A stretch of DNA of 64,000 nt from Panulirus ornatus (GCF_036320965.1 NC_092290.1:1916420-1980419); one strand, 5' to 3'; shown: positions 11,440-25,885, numbered from the stretch's first letter. Made by a program: numbers and translations. The notes: generated by a model not told the origin, from the letters alone.

Positions 11440-11785
11440 TTCATTCCAGGATCTTTGTTTACATGAGAAAATGAACGCGGGGGCAACTCCAGTAATTTCA
11501 TCTTAACTCAGCGTGACGCTGGCAGATGACTCTAGTCTTCCACCGTGATCGGCTGAATCTTTGTTTACCGTACAACATTAACAAGAGAAGCAGTTGGCGT
11601 GATCTCCCGGTAGCTCAGCATGACGCCGGCATGTGGCTCTGGCCCTTCGTGCTTCCCGCTTGGCCTGATCAGCTGACTCTTTGTTTACACGAGAAAATTA
11701 GCAAGAAGGGTAACTCACGTGATATCCTTGTAACTCAGTGTGACGCCGGGAAATGGCTCTGGCCCTCCGTGTGTCCCTCCTGGCC
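11440..11785. repeat. Degenerate ~110-120 bp tandem repeat, about 3 units
   Basis: The phrase ATCTTTGTTTAC or CTCTTTGTTTAC recurs near 11,451, 11,558 and 11,678. Each is followed by AAAAT(G/T)A..., then CTCAG(C/T)(A/G)TGACGC(C/T)GG and GGCTCTGGCCCT. Units differ by many substitutions and small indels. No protein domain is apparent in the 120-codon frame that crosses it. Confidence 0.65.
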
Positions 11786-12218
11786 TGATCAGCGAGCCCC
11801 GCGGGAAAACGACTCATTTCCGAGACTTACGACCCTGCAAACGATGGGAAATGTAAACGTGTACCTACTGCCTATGACCTCGTTTTAATTAAGGTCTATA
11901 TTATGTAAAAATATTATGCTGGGAAATATTTCGTGTAGTAATGTAGTGATTTCATAACATTTCTACCAGGAATTTGATGGTACGGGTGTCTGATAATTAT
12001 TCAAAATTATTACAATCAAAATAGGATTACTCCAATAAGCTGGACAAAGCATGGAATAATTAGTATTCATGGAACGGGTCTCTCCAGAGCTGGATATTTC
12101 TCTACATATACTTCCCTTGTACTTACGCGCCTCAGTAAACCCTTATTGAGGGGAATAAAATACACCGCGGTTGTCGGAAATCTTGTAGACGAAATCGATT
12201 TTCAAACATCTCAGAAGT

Positions 12219-12259
<41 letters not shown>

Positions 12260-12624
12260 TTAGATCCGCGATCTAATGTGATGGAAGTCGTCAAATTTTG
12301 AGCAGTTTCCTCCAGCTAGTGTAGATACAGATACTCCAGGATGTGAGTAGCGCCTGAATCTCCTTATCTCCCGCGTATCTATACACCAGTGTCTGAGGAA
12401 GGTACGGATGTATTGAATATTTCACATCATCACAGCAAAGACTCTATTCTGTGTAGCCATGTACCATTTCTCCTGCGGACGGACGTGGGAATCTCTGTGT
12501 CACAGGATATTTCCTGCTTGTGTGTGTGTGGAGGGACTCATGGCCCCGCTCTCTGCTGACCATCTCTCAAAGACTTGCAAATCCAGGCATATTTTTGTAG
12601 CGAAGAGCCGCCGGGCCGGTCGCG

Positions 12625-12658
<34 letters not shown>

Positions 12659-12838
12659 GCATGCATGCAAACACATCAGAGGCTTCTGTGTCGTGTTGTC
12701 CTCAACAAGAAACGTGCAAAGATATGAGGAAGCAAAGATAGTCTCAGGCAGTGTATGATGTGACAACACCATGTTCCATAAAGTTACTTGACGTTGTCAT
12801 GAAAGCTGATCACAATAGTGATAAGACAATCAGATTTC
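11786..12838. other. No supportable gene; AT-rich spacer with short microsatellites
   Basis: Contains (GA)n at 12,225-12,256 and a (CG)n-(CA)n tract at 12,621-12,658. No recognisable coding sequence. Confidence 0.5.

Positions 12839-12839
<1 letters not shown>

Positions 12840-12930
<91 letters not shown>
12840..12930. repeat. (TA)n microsatellite
   Basis: Pure TA run of about 91 bp. Confidence 0.98.
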
Positions 12931-12932
<2 letters not shown>

Positions 12933-13523
12933 ACTCCTGGAACACATTGATAAGGCTCTTCAGTTTCGAGGGCTGCGTTACAATCAGAAGCAGGGCAACT
13001 ATGGACTCCTTTGGAGGGAGAAGATACTCGACCAAACTTTGCTCCCCCTCATTGCCTGACGATGATACAACGTCACCGATTGTATCTTTTCACTCATGGT
13101 GTGACCTCCAGCAGCAGGTGGAGTCCGGTAACGTCATCAAAATATATATTTCAGAGCCTTATATGGACAGTTGTGGCGTTTGTCTGCACCAAAGAGATGG
13201 TTACAGAAGACCTGACGCTGTTGCTGTGGCGCCTGTGTTGATGCTGCAACCTCCGTCAGCCGGTCAGGTGCGAGGAAGGGACGTGGTTACCCTCCTGACC
13301 ACAGGAAGGACCACGGTGACCTTCTGGCTCGGTGTTCAAGGTATGTGTTGACCTCACAATTAGTGATATTATCATCTGTTCAATATTTCGTCGTCATAAT
13401 GACATAGATAATGTTGTTGATGTTGTCAATGAAGCGTAACGTAAGGCAAGGAAAGAGGAGAGTTTTATGGAAAGAAATTATATCAAGTCTAGTCCAGTAA
13501 TGTAGTTCTGATACATATGAATT

Positions 13524-13530
<7 letters not shown>

Positions 13531-13604
<74 letters not shown>
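13531..13604. repeat. (TA)n tract forming the tail of a 173-bp element
   Basis: Pure TA run directly joined to the 173-bp repeat at 13,605. The same junction is seen at 40,412. Confidence 0.97.
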
Positions 13605-13608
<4 letters not shown>

Positions 13609-13777
13609 GTTGTCTTAGGGTCGGTCGTGGCGTGGTTACTTAACATGCAGGCCGACCATGCCAGCAGTGGTGGAAGGCCTGGCCCAACAATACCTTTATT
13701 AAATTTGCTGCCTGACTAAAACTGGTGTTTTGAGAGGCTACTGCAGTTAGGCCCTTGTTGCTGTGGCTGGGTCGAGG
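13605..13777 (-). mobile_element. 173-bp interspersed element, copy 1, SINE-like, with (TA)n tail
   Basis: This segment matches 40,412-40,584 at all but one position (GGCCC here against GGTCC there, near its far end). Both copies abut a (TA)n run at the same base (TTGGGTTGTC...) and both lose similarity after GGCTGGGTCGAGG. Read on the minus strand, the TA run lies at the 3' end, as in SINEs or LINE ends with microsatellite tails. I see no obvious tRNA-type promoter boxes and no coding frame. A 5'-truncated LINE end is the alternative. Confidence 0.75.
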
Positions 13778-14266
13778 TAATGAAGGGTGAGGCGAATGAA
13801 GAAAAAATCATCATTTTCTCCAGAAGAGAAAAATAATTGTGAAAAGATGAATGGAAATAAAAATGTATAGCAAATAGAAAATATATGGAACTACGAAGGA
13901 AAATGGGATGCAAAGTCATAGATTATAGAACAGTGGAAACAGAGAATAGAGTAACTATGAAACATGGATGAAGTTACTAGAGTGGATAGAATGGTTCTAG
14001 TCTGACAAAAAGCGAATTTTCCACGCCATTTCACGAGTCGAGAGTAACGTGGTCTTACTTATATGATGAATAATTCACAAGATATTATCACTGTGACGCA
14101 GTTCTTGTTATTACCTAAGGTTCGTGTTATGAGGCAGCACGGATCACTTCAGACGATATTGGCATCCATCAGACTTGTTATTCATCTTGACAGACAATGT
14201 GCCCTGTATAGTGGCTACATCGTCTGCACACTTATGTGACTCAAAGCAACGAGGTCCTTTTATCGG

Positions 14267-14268
<2 letters not shown>

Positions 14269-14302
<34 letters not shown>
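14269..14302. repeat. (GT)n microsatellite
   Basis: GT run of about 34 bp. It lies about 75 bp beyond the 3' side of the antisense SINE-like copy, but a link is not demonstrated. Confidence 0.95.
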
Positions 14303-14303
<1 letters not shown>

Positions 14304-14377
14304 TGTGTCATGGGACAGAGTTTGACACTCGTGTTGCCAGTTTCTTATAACCTTGTATAAATGTGTACACTTCCACA

Positions 14378-14512
14378 CACACCCCAGCTTAAGCCAAGTA
14401 CACAGTCATCGACCATCCCTGACGGGAGGATGAACACCTGGGATGGCTGTGAACCGACTGCAGCGCTCGGGATTCCAACCCGGGCGAGGCCAACCACGGA
14501 GGCCCGACTATG
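14378..14512 (-). mobile_element. tRNA-derived SINE-like element, antisense copy
   Basis: On the minus strand the head reads CCGTGGTTGGCC (A-box-like). This is followed by a T-arm-like segment CCGGGTTGGAATCCCGA, a one-base change from a consensus B box. The body GGCAGTCGGTTCACAGCC, then CCCAGGTGTTCATCCTCCCG, corresponds to the body of the plus-strand copy at 17.04-17.18 kb. The 3' portion includes TGGCTTAAGCTGGGGTGTG. The shared body beyond the tRNA-like head is what makes this a family rather than two tRNA pseudogenes. Confidence 0.75.
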
Positions 14513-15089
14513 TGTGTGTATTTGCCTGCATGTGTATGTTTATGTGTGTATACGTATGTGTCTTTGTCTGTAATGGAATATGCACATGAATGCATACAGC
14601 TTCCAGGTGAGACCTAACCCATTTACAGCAGTTTCCATGCGAGAGCTCACCCATTTCTAGTAGTTTCCCTGTGAGAGTTAAACACTGAGCAGCTACCCTG
14701 AGGTCGTAACATATGCCCCACACTGGAATCCATTTCACTTGTATAATCAATGGAAGGTCGAGTTTTATACAGAAATTCCGTTGTGTTCCAGTAAAAGCTT
14801 GTGTTCCAGGCAACATTTTAAGCCACTATCTTGTGTTCGCAAGAATTTGAAATCAGCCGCAGTGGAAGTACAGAAAAATGTTGCCACGCTCCTGGGAGTT
14901 CATTCACACATATTTTCCTCCATTGATTTTCGTTCGACCAATCAACTACGTCAATTCCTCGTCCATTTTATCTCTTCTTCTCTACCGGACGTGAAGGGTT
15001 ATTGGAATAATCTTTTGTTAAGATCCTTCTGATATATTTGAAATGACTCCAGCTTTAGTTTGGTTTCTCGAACACGTAACGCGGCGAGC

Positions 15090-15091
<2 letters not shown>

Positions 15092-15140
<49 letters not shown>
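15092..15140. repeat. (GT)n microsatellite
   Basis: Pure GT run of about 49 bp. Confidence 0.97.
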
Positions 15141-16731
<1,591 letters not shown>

Positions 16732-16807
16732 GTTTGTCGTTCACCGTCAGCAGTGACCATCACCAGCAGCTCCACATTACCCGGGTCACTTGACGTCATT
16801 CTTTATA

Positions 16808-16996
16808 ACTTCATCCCGGGGGCGGGGCACCAGCCACCCTTCATCCCGGGGGCGAGGCACCAGCCACCCTTCATCCCGGGGGCGAGGCACCAGCCACCCT
16901 TCATCCCGGGGGCGGGGCACCAGCCACCCTTCATCCCGGGGGCGGGGCACCAGCCACCCTTCATCCCGGGGGCGGGGCACCAGCCACCCTTCATCC
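16808..16996. repeat. 30-bp GC-rich minisatellite, about 6.3 units
   Basis: The unit combines TCATCCCGGGGGCGGGGCAC and CAGCCACCCT, with GGGGCG alternating with GGGCGA variants. The array is open in several frames on both strands because of its 30-bp period. Confidence 0.95.
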
Positions 16997-17035
16997 TGGT
17001 CGTACGTGACACTATATTCCCGTCACTCAAGAAGA

Positions 17036-17180
17036 ACCTCTGTGGTGTTGCGGTTAGCAGCCCCGGGTTCGATCCCCGGCGCTGGCAGACAACGCACAGC
17101 TCATCCAGCTGTTCTTCCCTCCTCTGGCTGGTGGACATGTGGAGACCAACTTGGGATGGTGAAGCACCATGACTGTGACA
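17036..17180 (+). mobile_element. tRNA-derived SINE-like element, sense copy
   Basis: The head reads TGTGGTGTTGCGGTTAGC (A-box-like). A perfect T-arm follows: stem CCGGG at 17,063-17,067, loop TTCGATC, stem CCCGG at 17,075-17,079, containing a consensus B box. The body continues GCTGGCAGACAACGCACAGC and CATCCAGCTGTTCTTCCCTCC, aligning with the antisense copy at 14.4 kb. The D-arm to T-arm distance is shorter than in a real tRNA, so this is not a tRNA gene. No poly-T terminator or poly-A tail is seen. Confidence 0.8.
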
Positions 17181-19341
17181 GGCGTAGCCGCCTGCTGACA
17201 CTTCGTAACACGGCCCGAGTAAACCCAGGGGTCCGGGCCATGTCTGGCCGAGGGTTGGTTCCGTTTTTATCTCACTTTTTACCCACCATCTTTTCCTGCT
17301 AAACGATCAACCATTCTCGGGTCTTTCTTGCGGCGAGGTGGGAGGAGCGCACCTCCGGCTATAGCTGGGGGATGGAACCTGAACATTATTGTGATTTACA
17401 TCCTCCTGCGCCAGTCTCCCGGACGGCACTGCAGACCCGACCCGTGCCGGACGGTTAGAGACGGGACGAGAAGCTCGAAAATAAGACTGAAAACCGAATT
17501 CCTGAGTTAATTACAACTGATGACGGAGATTTATGATAAAGTCTCTTACTCTACGTCGGTGCCATTTGCTTTCTTCGTGTTTTTCATAAGACCAGCGCCA
17601 TCAATCCTTCTCTACTGGGCGTGAGGCTGTAACCGTGAGAGCTGTCTAATGTTCTTCGAGATGACGTAGGATACAGATGTGTTGTGTAATCCAGTGTGTC
17701 GCCTCGACCCTAACCTACCAATTTCCTCATTCTGGAGGGTCGTCAGGGGAAGGCCTTCTTCTTCCTCTCCCCATCTGACCTGCCACTGGGGGTGAGGGAA
17801 CACCTGTCATGCGGGTGGGTGAGGTGCTCTCGCCCTTACCATGTACAAGACTGTCAACAGAGGGCGTCCTCATCTCGAGGGAGTCAGGGGAAGCATGGGT
17901 GGTAAGCACCCTCACCACTAAGACAGTAAGGGGCCCTTAATCCTTTGTCATTCAAGGCAAGGGGAGCCTTCCTTACCCGCTAACCAACTCGGGGATGGTT
18001 CTCACTTTTTGCTATCAAGGTGGACGTCCATATCCCCGCCACTTGAGAGGAATGAGTGGGAGGCTTATCCACCTTCTACTGGGGACGTCTCGGGTAGGGG
18101 AAATGGGCTGCCATCAGCTGATATAGAGGACTTTAATGCCTCACGATCCAGACAAAGTAGAGCATAATTCAGGCTGTATCTGGCTGCTCTGGTGATGCTA
18201 CCAGATCTGTTGCAGCTGCGGCAGGAGGAGGCCCAGGACTACCCCGTGCCTGCAAGGTCACCCTCGTTACGGCAGGTCCTGTGCAGGGCTACGGCCTGTA
18301 TTCGTCCTACGCAAGTTTTGTGTTGATGTACAACAGCTTTCACACTTTTTTCACTGAACACTTCATCAGTGTTGTCGCTCAGACGAACTTGGCATCTCAT
18401 ACAGTAAGATCAATCGGCACGTCTTTTAAATCGTACGTCAACAAAGTCCTCTCCCGTCGTAGCCTAACAGACGCCATTAGAGTTGTATCGTCAGTCGTAA
18501 TGACACCTGAGCATCTGCCAGACATTCTCATTCGTGAGGCGCCTCAGTGTGCAGAGAATAATTGACTCCAGGTCACCAGATGTGGCGTGTAGGAGCACAA
18601 CACAACCTTGGCATACTGTCCTGCTAGGCAGCCAGCCGTGTGACCAAGGAGCCGTGTGACCTGACCAGTTCAAGCTAGTGACACCAGGACGAGGCAGTGA
18701 TTCCAGGTCAGGGCAGTTAACCCAAGGTCAGGGCATCGACAGGGCAGTGAGCCAAGACCCCTCAGCCAGGCCAGAAGGGAACTCAGCTGTGACTCTGGTC
18801 AAGTCTCGTAGACAGGGCAATAGGGAACTCATCTCATCCACGATGGCCGGCAGCAATGTCGTAAGTGTTCCTGCTTCTTCATGAGTTCCGAAATGAGGCA
18901 TGATTGAATACTGATTATCATTTAAATGAGGATTAATTATTAAACTTGCTAGAATGGCTCTCTCTTTCTTCTGTCTCTCTCCTTCTCTCTCGGTATTCAG
19001 CTCCTGTCATTCCTCTTACTGTATTTTGTAACTGTTATCCACTGCACTTATGTCATCAACTATGTGTCACATACAGTTATTTCATAACTCAAGTTTGTCA
19101 CTATACATCCTTCCCCCAGCCACTGTGCCCACGTCACTATCCACCCATCACCATATGAGTCCTCTAAGGTATTCAGTAGATCCCCTCTTCTGTACTGTGA
19201 TACAGTATAATGTATTTTTCTCGGGCGAGAGGTGGCTACACTGCCTGGTCATAGCGGGGGAGGTAAACTGCATATTATGGCAGTTTATGGCTCGCTCACT
19301 CCTGCCCCCAGCACCTGTAGACTCCCCCTCGCCCCTGACGC

Positions 19342-19343
<2 letters not shown>
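17181..19343. other. No supportable gene
   Basis: Frames up to 94 codons occur without recognisable domains. A short G/A-rich repetition (GTCAGGGCA phrases) lies at 18,680-18,760. The stretch at 17,700-18,300 is moderately GC-rich and looks single-copy. Confidence 0.45.

Positions 19344-19436
<93 letters not shown>
19344..19436. repeat. (GA)n microsatellite
   Basis: Pure GA run of about 93 bp. Confidence 0.98.
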
Positions 19437-19439
<3 letters not shown>

Positions 19440-19534
19440 TATCTACCTACTTATCAGTATATACGACAAGATTTTACCTTGCCATTAAGCGGGATGAGCA
19501 CGTAACGCTCACCGCATGTCTTGCTTAACTGACA

Positions 19535-19539
<5 letters not shown>

Positions 19540-19600
<61 letters not shown>
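19540..19600. repeat. (GA)n microsatellite
   Basis: Pure GA run of about 61 bp, only ~100 bp from the previous GA run. Confidence 0.98.
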
Positions 19601-19601
<1 letters not shown>

Positions 19602-19916
19602 AGTGAATTATTTTCTTTCTTTAGAAAAAGAAACATGTTTTCATCTTACTCTCTCATTTGTTTGTTGCTTGCTTGAAGGAGTGATTAATGTTTGATAATC
19701 CTCACAGGACCAGTATTGATCTTCGCCTGAAAGATGTTGATAACAAAAGATGTAATTTGCTGCTTCTCTTGATGGCGTAATGGGAGAAGGCCGCCCCAGC
19801 CACTCATGGGGGCTGGCCCTCACCCACTCAGGGATAACCCTTAATCAGGGTTAGCAAGGGGGCCCCTTATCTATCTGTCCCTCAGGAGAGAGAATTCACC
19901 AACCATCTATCTATCT

Positions 19917-20031
<115 letters not shown>

Positions 20032-20199
20032 GGCACATTAATGGTGGATTCCATTTGTTATCACTCGGAGGTGGGATTGCTGAAGGCATTCTCCCGCTCA
20101 TTATGAGAGAAGTCAGGGATCCTGGGGCAAGAGATAAGCTTGCCAGCTTTATGGAGTGTTCCCCAGCTTATGTTGGGCGCAGCCCCTACCCACCCCCAT

Positions 20200-20360
20200 G
20201 AATCCAGCTGGTCCGGTAAGGTAGCCAGCTGGTAATGAGGAATAATGATAATGGTGATTTCACGGTGATACAAAGCCTTAGACACACACTTGTCCTGGAC
20301 GCCCCTGCCCTGGACACACGAGCCCTGGACGTCCCTACCCTGGACACACGAGCCCTGGGC
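20200..20360 (+). repeat. Dispersed repeat family B, copy 1
   Basis: The phrases CAGCTGGTAATGAGGAATAA, TGATAATGGTGATTTCACGG, CCTGGACG..CCTGCCCTGG and ACACACGAGCCCTGG occur in the same order as at 30,520-30,690 in the same orientation. The 3' part is internally repeated (CCTGGACACACGAGCCCTGG twice). The nature of the family is unknown. Confidence 0.65.
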
Positions 20361-20401
20361 ACACCATTTCTGGCTGTGTGAGAGCAGGAGTGTCGTCCTC
20401 A

Positions 20402-22690
20402 TCATATCACGCTGTAGGATACTGTAGGATTACTAAATCAGGACCACACCAGCGGAGCTGGCCGCGCCCACGGGATACACACCCAACTTTCCCTGGGCCA
20501 AGTTAGTCAAAGTTCAGCGAGTTTGCTCATCTTAAGGCATAACAACTTTGCCTTGGCTTATTTCTGCCTCTCAACTGCCCCGTATTTAATGTGGTTTGAA
20601 ACATGGTAGCCTAATAACACAGCAATAGCTTGACTACCTACATTTGAATCTGTCTTTGCCTCTGACATTTCCCATGTATTGTGTTATTAGGTTAGGCTAT
20701 GTATTATATATGTATACTCTTATTTCCTTTGATATCCTCAAGGAAAGCTACGTTAGATTAGCCTTTTTTTTTTCAATCAACACTTACATTCTATTTACTT
20801 TAGCTTGGCCTGCTGAGCCCTTACATTTCTGTACACGTCTCAGGGCAATTATGCGGGGTAGAATTGTATATAAGACAGGATCCAATGGTCATTAAGATTT
20901 GGTCATGTACGGATGGAGACCTCAGTTATCGGACAGCCAATTGGTTCAGCGATACAACAAATAATCCAAATATAGAGTTGAATTCCATTCTATATATTTC
21001 GATGTTCACCATTTTAATGACTGACATGTTTGTTCATCAGGTAGACTCGTAACATAAAACACAGAAAGGTATATACAATTCATCTATTTTCTATGTTCTG
21101 TTTTGATGCCAACGCCGACTCGTAGAATAATTAATAATGATTAATGTTATGTGATTTTTCGAAATAATTGAACAGTGTTTTCTCCTAACCTTATTTACGT
21201 AGGAAAAATATGCAAGTTAGTTTTCAGTAAAGTGAATGTTTGATCTGCATATATTCAGTTATTATTCATGTCATCTCTCGTACACAGTTTTACACAAGTG
21301 TGGAAGCCAGCGAGGCGAGTTATCATATAACATATCTTGACAAGATGTCATGGAAGAGGTGAATGTATTGCTATGGTGTAGAATTTGTTTTAAAAGTGAC
21401 CGGGTGTGTACGAAGGTTGAATCATTATTCAGACATACAACTTGTCACACTGTTTCTGGTGGTGAAATTTGGGGCTAATTGTGGACGGGAACTTAAATGA
21501 GTTTTTCTTTGCGTATTTTACGACAATAGTGGACAGAGCTTTACATACACAAATATAGGCCACACCAAAAGAGAAATGTTTGTATGATAGCGAAATATGG
21601 AGGACCAGTATGTGTGCGCGAAGACAAACGTTGACGACACTTAGATGCGATGCTGCCGCGTCCGAATCCATGATATCTCTAGTCAGGAGAGGTTTTCTGT
21701 GCGCAAAACTGAAACAAGTAAAACCAAAGGAAAAGAAATCTATGTAACTAATCTAAGAAATACAAATTTGATGTTGAGAACAATATTGCTCATTATTGTG
21801 GTATTTGTGTGATGAAGAAAGTGGTATTTACATTTGAAGAACTCGAGCATCCGAACGGTGCAATATGCCAAGCACTTGCAAACAAAGTGGAGTTCGCTTT
21901 TTGTCTTATCTTTGTGATATGTGCAGGAAACTGCGCATATGAACTGTGATTTTTGCATGCAAATCGTTGTTTGTCACCTTACGAATACTGTGTTCAGGGA
22001 AACTGTTTGTTCTGGTGACTCATTAATGAGTACAGCGATTCTCCGTACGACCGCTTACATCACTGCGTAAATCATGGACGACCATAAGTTTCCCCGCATG
22101 TAAAAAAAGAAAGGTATGTATGGCCCGTGCGGCTCAACCGTACGTTAGGCTCAGGTGTAGCATATTTTATAAGTGAAGTATTGAACTCTGGTGTTGTATT
22201 AGGGAATACTAGGGTAACGGAAGGCTGAGGAGAAAACCTTAATGTGATGGTCTAACTGATCGTCTCTTTGTTGTATCAGTGAATTCCTTTAAGAGCAGGA
22301 GGCCGGCATGCATGTTCCCTTCTCTTGTCGCCTATTACTGACGTTGTAAGCACAACATAGTATTCATTGCGCGCATGTGAAGCTTATCTTTCGTACTCTA
22401 CGGTATAATGTTTGTATGATTTAAGGATATGTAAACTGCCAAGTGACCGTTAAAGATTGTCTGAGCCAGTAACGCTCTCTGGGGCATCTGGGTTGCCGTT
22501 TTTAATGCCAGTAAAGCGGTTAGCTGAGCTTTGCTGATGCCTCTGTAGCAGTGGCTCAGGAGTCTTGTGGCTCTAGGGTAGTCTGGCTTAATGGGTGACT
22601 CACACCTGTAACAGTGGCTTTGTAGTAGTTGCAACCTTGGTGGTCTGGCCTCGTACACAGTGAGTGTGGCAGCCAGGCAGCGGCGGACCA
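20402..22690. other. No supportable gene; longest microsatellite-free stretch
   Basis: About 2.3 kb without tandem repeats, AT-rich, with frames under 120 codons and no recognisable domain. If unannotated low-copy function exists outside the 48.8-49.8 kb frame, this is a reasonable place to look. Confidence 0.45.
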
Positions 22691-22860
22691 ATACATGTGA
22701 GAGCGTCGGTGCCCTAGGGAGGCACAGGTTGGTACTGGCACTGGGGAGGCACACTCACCCTCGCACCTCTGCCCCCCCTCACCCGCCTCCACTTCCATTC
22801 CCGAGATTACCGCCCGTGTTTGCAGCCGGGGTAAACTCTTGTTTCTCTCTCTCACAAGGA
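22690..22860 (-). repeat. Dispersed repeat family C, antisense copy
   Basis: On the minus strand, CAAGAGTTTACC, AACACGGGCGGTAATCTCGG, GAATGGAA and GTGCCTCCCC..GTGCCAGTACC align in order with plus-strand 33,110-33,250. A 186-codon minus-strand frame with an ATG (22,556-23,116) crosses this repeat, but it has no domain I recognise, so it is not called as a gene. Confidence 0.6.
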
Positions 22861-24739
22861 TATAAATTTTGCCTTCCGGCTGAATGCTCGAGATTGATTT
22901 CCTATAAGAGACGTCGTCCTGCCTTATGTGTTGACAAGTGAACGGAGGTGAAGGAAAAGGAAGGAATGGCCGGAGAAGAATGTTGTAGGCTTGTTCCTCA
23001 CTCCTGGTATGTGACTGCAGGAGATCTATGGATGACGCGCCGTGTCTTCCCCTCGTGTCCTTGCCTGGTCTTCTGTCACGACATCGTCGTTTCCTGTTCG
23101 TCAGCACCTGAACCATCCCTGACTGATCCCCTCCCCTGACCAGGTCTTGCCCAGCCCTGAGCCTCGCTGCCTCTGCTTCCCTTACCTCTCTACGTATCCC
23201 TTACCTCCTTAGGCTCCTGGCAGTCCTAGTGTCCCCATATCCTCGCATGTTTCCCTCACTTCTCTCGCACATTTCATTTATTCTATCTTCATTAGCCCTC
23301 CGTCGCTTTCCTTCTCATTCCCTTTATTCCCTCCTCTCTCTCTTTTAATCTTGCTTTTAACCTGGCATTCAACAGGTCTTTTCAGTATGATAGCCTGACT
23401 GCCATCTATGTAATAGATCTGGCTCTTTTATCTTCCTTCCTCTTCTCCCCGGTTATTTCATTTCCCTCGTTCCTTTTCTAATTTGTCCTTTGTGCAGCTT
23501 CTAACCCGTTTTCTCATCTCCCAAAACGACCCTCTCCTGCCTGCATTTTTCTCGCTTCTCCCTTGTCTTATGATGAGGCGCTGCTCCAACCCTGCCTTCA
23601 ACCCAATCTATTCCTGTTCTCTGCCCCCTGGGTCTGCTCCCCTCTCATTTCACCAAAAGACGACGTACCATTATTTACTTGGCCTCCTCGGGGTGTCGAT
23701 GGGGAGAGACCCCGAGCCCAAATATCTTGTGGGTAGGAAACAGAGACCCCCTGATACGAATATTGTGCTGTAAGGAGACTCGACCTCTGGTGGTACAAAT
23801 ATTGTGTGAGGAGACAGAGACCCATGGTACAAATACCTCGTTGAGAAAGTAAAAGAGACTCGTTACACAAAATATCTTTAGGACGAATAGAGACCGCTGA
23901 GCCACAAATTATTGTAAGGTGCAGTAAAGGCGACCTCTGGCATAAATCATGTTATGGTTGTAGGGGAGATTATTGAACGTTCACAACGCCTAGAGAACGG
24001 ATGGGGGTTTTGTACGAGAGGGTAACTCTACGCTATGAAGGGCTTGAGAATGGGAGGGTGGGTGTACAAAGGAGTTACCATCAGCAGTGATATGTCGTCT
24101 CATAACAGAAACGAGAACGTGGAAAGTTTTTCTTGGTGTCTTGTGACGGTCATGGGAAATGAGTTTGGACTATAAGTAAGGAAACAGTCCCCCTCCGGTT
24201 GGTCTCACGTTTTAGCCACACAGCTGCCTGGCGGAGGGAAGCCCTGGTACCTCAGAGATGTGCATGGCTTCCCCTGGTGCTGGTGATAGGGGACGGTGTA
24301 TCAAAGAGAAATTCTTTGCACAAATACAAATGTGGAGTGCAGTATATGAGCCAGAAAATTATTTTAATTGATGGTGTTCACAGAAATAGGAATGTGGCTG
24401 ATCTTGTAGCTGTTTGTATGAGCTGGGTTGGGGTCGATGATTTTTGTGGTGTCGAACTGAAACTTTGGGACTGGGGTCATCTGGTTGCCGGAGGTGACGG
24501 TGGCGGGAGTGATTCAGTAGCTTCTTTCCGTGCTGTCAGATGAGCTCTCGGGGTTGAGTTGGGAGGACCAGGGTGTTGAGCGCCTCTTGGTAGGTGGTGT
24601 AAGAGGGAGCGAGGATGATTCCATCTGTGTGCAGGTCTGAGTCTGGCCATTGTTGCCACAAGGTATCGTTGGAGCCTCGGGGTCGTCTGCTGGACTGCTG
24701 TGCCTCCAACCCCTTCTGTTGGGCAGACATAAAAATTGT

Positions 24740-24741
<2 letters not shown>
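22861..24741. other. No supportable gene; pyrimidine-rich then degenerate repeat
   Basis: 23,140-23,560 is strongly C/T-rich on the plus strand. 23,690-23,950 carries a loose ~45-60 bp repetition of GGTACAAATAT and GAGACAGAGACCC phrases. No domain is recognisable. Confidence 0.4.

Positions 24742-24823
<82 letters not shown>
24742..24823. repeat. (CT)n microsatellite
   Basis: Pure CT run of about 82 bp. Confidence 0.98.
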
Positions 24824-24825
<2 letters not shown>

Positions 24826-25577
24826 GTTCTTGGAATTAACCGTTACATTTTTCCGGTGAAGCTCGAGTGATAGACAGCGTAACTGACGAGTGACTAAAGT
24901 TTTTGAGGAGGTTTTCCCACTGGAATCGTGTCTCAAAAATTCTTCCTGAAAAATTTTCCGGATCGATTTACTTACCCAGAAGGAAATGTGTGTAAACTGG
25001 GCAGTGCTTTATTTGCGAGGAAAATGTTGTCCAACATTGTCATAGTTTCGCAGGCAAATATGCAGGGCAGGTGTGTCCCAGGATGTTGTGTCCCAGGGCT
25101 GGTGTGTCCTAGGATGGTGTATCCAGGGCAGGTGTCCCCATATTATTTAGTACTGTGGATCCTGAAAAATCTGGATCTTTTCTCCTGTAAATATGGAACC
25201 CGACTTCGCTCGGAATGGGCTGGATTTTTCTGTATTAACAAGATTATGATGTTATTTCTAACTAATTAATATTGATGATATATTAGAAGCGTGAAATTGT
25301 TTTAGCCAGACAGGCGTCATAACCTGAAAGCGAGAATAACTTTTATAACTAAATGACAGTAAATTTTTTGATACAGAAGACGAGAATATCGTACCGTAAC
25401 AGAAAGTGGGAATAATATTTTCAAACAGAAAACGGGACAGGTGTGTTCACTACCTATATTAAATACTGTGTTATCCTTACTCGTCTGCCATCTGCATGAC
25501 TGGCATCCTTAACGACCTGTGCTGCAGTCCACTGAGGGACACCGACAAGTTCGATCCTTCACGTACGATTTAGGTCG

Positions 25578-25885
25578 TGTTATGTACGTGGTTCGTGGAG
25601 CGGCCGTGTCATGTACGTGGTTCGTGGAGCGGCCGTGTTATGTACGTGGTTCGTGGAGCGACCGTGTCATGTACGTGGTTCGTGGAGCGGCCGTGTCATG
25701 TACGTGGTTCGTGGAGCGGCCGTGTCATGTACGTGGTTCGTGGAGCGGCCGTGTCATGTACGTGGTTCGTGGAGCGGCCGTGTCATCACGTGGTTCGTGG
25801 AGCGGCCGTGTCATGTACGTGGTTCGTGGAGCGACCGTGTCATCACGTGGTTCGTGGAGTGGCCGTGTCATGTACGTGGTTCTTG
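25578..25885. repeat. 29-bp minisatellite, about 10 units
   Basis: The unit combines ATGTACGTGGTTCGTGGAGC and GGCCGTGTC. Two units have lost the GTA of ATGTACG (giving ATCACGTGG). As 29 is not a multiple of three, each frame shows the unit in rotating phase. The long frame crossing it is not a gene. Confidence 0.95.

Noticed and set aside
17036..17110. tRNA gene at the CCGGG-TTCGATC-CCCGG T-arm
   Set aside because: The acceptor and anticodon arms are missing and the body continues as a SINE shared with 14.4 kb.
22556..23116. 186-codon minus-strand ATG frame
   Set aside because: No recognisable domain or signal, biased basic/Pro/Ser composition, and it crosses dispersed repeat C. Kept only as a note.
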